From the NCBI RefSeq assembly GCF_000300455.3, contig NZ_CP007215.2:1240001-1304000 (forward strand): a DNA stretch of 64,000 nucleotides, written 5' to 3'. The notes below the pieces were generated by a model. The model saw nothing but the letters and a program-made list of their open reading frames with translations, made no database searches and had not been told where the DNA came from. Each line of letters starts with the position of its first letter. Positions within the stretch are counted from its first letter, which is position 1. Positions 63,301 through 64,000 of this stretch are shown piece by piece. The position numbers and the translations under genes were made by a program. The stretch is from Kosakonia sacchari SP1 (GTDB lineage: Bacteria; Pseudomonadota; Gammaproteobacteria; Enterobacterales; Enterobacteriaceae).

Positions 63301-64000
63301 GATGAAAATGGCGAAGGTACGGTGAGCTTGCCAATTGGCGATTTCAACGGCGAGCTGCGCGTAATGGCTCAAGCCTGGACGGCGGAAGACTTTGGTAGCA
63401 ACGAAAGCAAAGTGATTGTTGCAGCGCCGGTGATTGCGGATCTCAATACGCCCCGTTTCCTTGGCAGTGGCGATACTTCTCGCCTGACGCTGGATCTGAC
63501 TAACCTGACCGATCAACCGCAAACGCTCACTGTCGCGTTGGCGGCGAGCGGCCTGCTGGCTCTGGAAAGCGGTCAACCGGAACCGGTTAAGCTCGCGGCC
63601 GGCGAGCGCACCACGCTGTTTATCCCGGTGCGCGCGCTGGAGGGCTTTGGCGATGGCGAGATTAGTGCGCAAATCAGCGGCCTGACCTTACCGGGTGAAA
63701 CGTTCGCACCGCAGCAAAAGCAGTGGAAAATCGGTGTGCGTCCCCCGTTTGCGGCACAGACTGTCAATAGCGGTGTGATGCTCAATCCGGGTGAGAGCTG
63801 GCATACACCTGGGCAACATCTTGCTAATGTTTCACCCGTGACCTTGCAAGGTCGCTTATTGCTTAGCGGCAAGCCGCCGCTGAATCTGGCGCGCTACATC
63901 GAAGAGCTGCGTGCTTATCCGTACGGCTGTCTTGAACAGACCACCAGCGGGTTGTTCCCGTCGCTTTATACCAATGCCGCGCAGTTGAAAGCGCTGGGTA
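60364..64000 (+). CDS. yfhM: Alpha-2-macroglobulin-like lipoprotein YfhM, 5' part (cut by window edge)
   Basis: The frame opens at ATG 60364 and runs to the window end, giving 1212 residues of a family of about 1650. It starts with a lipoprotein signal and lipobox TLAGC (Cys22), with Asp at +2 predicting inner-membrane retention on the periplasmic side. Many MG/beta domains follow, and the thioester motif CLEQ starts at Cys1189 in YPYGCLEQTT. In E. coli YfhM traps foreign proteases much like eukaryotic macroglobulins; pbpC usually follows it and lies beyond this window. It is divergent from the PTS cluster. Confidence 0.95.
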   Translation, partial: MKPLRFAALTLALVTTFTLAGCDDNDKPKAASAPESKAAPAPEQKTPSAVPQDKAKLAELAARSEGKPLTLLDASEVQLDGAATLVLTFSVPLDPDQNFASTVHLVDKKSGKVDGAWELAPNLKELRLRHLEPNRELLVSVDKGLLALNKATFGSDYEKTITTRDVQPSVGFASRGSLLPGKVVDGLPVMALNVDNVDVNFYRVKPESLAVFISQWEYRSSLSNWESETLLKMADLVYTGRFDLNPTRNTREKLLLPLSGIQPLQQTGVYIAVMNQAGHYNYSNAATLFTLSNIGLSAHRYHNRLDIFTQGLENGAALAGIEVMLLNEKGQTLAQATSDSDGHATLSTDKEAALILARKAGETTLLDLKLPALDLAEFAIAGDPGYSKQFFMFGPRDLYRPGETVILNGLLRDSDGKPLAAQPVKLEVVKPDGQVIRTVVSQPQNGLYQFTYPLEASAQTGMWHIRANTGDNLSREWSFHVEDFMPERMALNITPQPEPVEPAADVVFNIDGHYLYGAPASGNSLQGQLFLRPLREAVPALPGFQFGDIAEENLSRSLDEVHLTLDKQGQGEITTPSQWQDSHSPLQVILQASLLESGGRPVTRRAEQAIWPAQALPGIRPQFASKAVYDYRTDTTVNQPIVDEGSNAAFDIVYTDASGVKKAVSDLQVRLIRERRDYFWNWSESEGWQSQFDQKDLVEGEQSLTLKADETGKVSFPVDWGSYRLEVKGPDDTISSVRFWAGYSWQDNTDGAGAARPDRVTMKLDKPAYKPGDTIKLHVTAPAAGKGYAMIESSEGPLWWKEIDVPAEGVDLSIPVDQKWQRHDLYISTLVVRPGDKSKSATPKRAVGLLHLPMGDENRRLDVTLDAPQKMRPNQPLTVKVKAAVKNGATPKQINVLLSAVDSGVLNITDYVTPDPWQGFFGQKRYGADIYDIYGQVIEGQGRLAALRFGGDGDELNRGGKPPVNHVTIIAQQAQPVTLDENGEGTVSLPIGDFNGELRVMAQAWTAEDFGSNESKVIVAAPVIADLNTPRFLGSGDTSRLTLDLTNLTDQPQTLTVALAASGLLALESGQPEPVKLAAGERTTLFIPVRALEGFGDGEISAQISGLTLPGETFAPQQKQWKIGVRPPFAAQTVNSGVMLNPGESWHTPGQHLANVSPVTLQGRLLLSGKPPLNLARYIEELRAYPYGCLEQTTSGLFPSLYTNAAQLKALG

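Overview
The window is a stretch of gammaproteobacterial chromosome from the family Enterobacteriaceae. Nearly every gene can be matched by sequence and length to the conserved Escherichia/Salmonella/Klebsiella backbone block that runs from patZ to yfhM. Gene density is high, the coding GC is moderately high, and several E. coli landmarks are absent or replaced (no hca or yph genes, no recognisable shoB/ohsC). This points to an Enterobacter, Kosakonia or Klebsiella-like relative rather than E. coli itself; the species cannot be fixed from this sequence alone. No rRNA, tRNA, insertion sequence, prophage or CRISPR array was seen.

Layout. 1-5050: patZ (cut by the window edge), tapT, trxC, yfiF and ung, covering protein acetylation, tRNA modification, thioredoxin and DNA repair. 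5191-9598: anaerobically induced grcA behind two FNR boxes, RNA helicase srmB, tRNA methylase trmN6 and NAD-synthesis gene nadB with a NadR box. 9910-19724: the envelope stress operon rpoE-rseA-rseB-rseC with a sigma-E promoter, then lepA-lepB-rnc-era, recO, pdxJ-acpS and ferredoxin yfhL. 20074-23631: an accessory patch holding a secreted thermolabile-haemolysin-like GDSL lipase and an MFS exporter on either side of the core regulator yfhH. 23825-30769: pgpC, tadA, mltF, purL. 30832-35223: the sRNA gene glmY with its full control region, then glrK-qseG-glrR and glnB. GlrK/GlrR act back on glmY through three operators and a sigma-54 promoter. 35261-38020: hmp and glyA with NsrR and PurR boxes.

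38067-43628 is a second accessory-flavoured patch: divergent rcnA/rcnR metal efflux with tandem RcnR operators, hcaT without its hca partners, csiE, and a second metal-transporter pair (ZevA/ZevB type). 43671-52433 returns to core: suhB, trmJ and the complete iron-sulfur operon iscR-iscS-iscU-iscA-hscB-hscA-fdx-iscX followed by pepB. 52480-60081 is a third variable patch: sseB, an unusual membrane-anchored M48 metallopeptidase, then a minus-strand run of PTS permease, GH4 6-phospho-alpha-glucosidase, sseA and an RpiR-type regulator, in which the core sulfurtransferase gene sseA sits inside a sugar-utilisation cluster. The window ends inside yfhM, a large alpha-2-macroglobulin lipoprotein.

Nothing here is clearly a wholly new system. 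The most distinctive items are the sseA-containing glucoside cluster, the TLH-like lipase, the M48 membrane protease, the double NicO metal-efflux arrangement, and small architectural changes to well-studied loci (the rpoE leader, the era-recO spacer, the YfiF octapeptide repeats).
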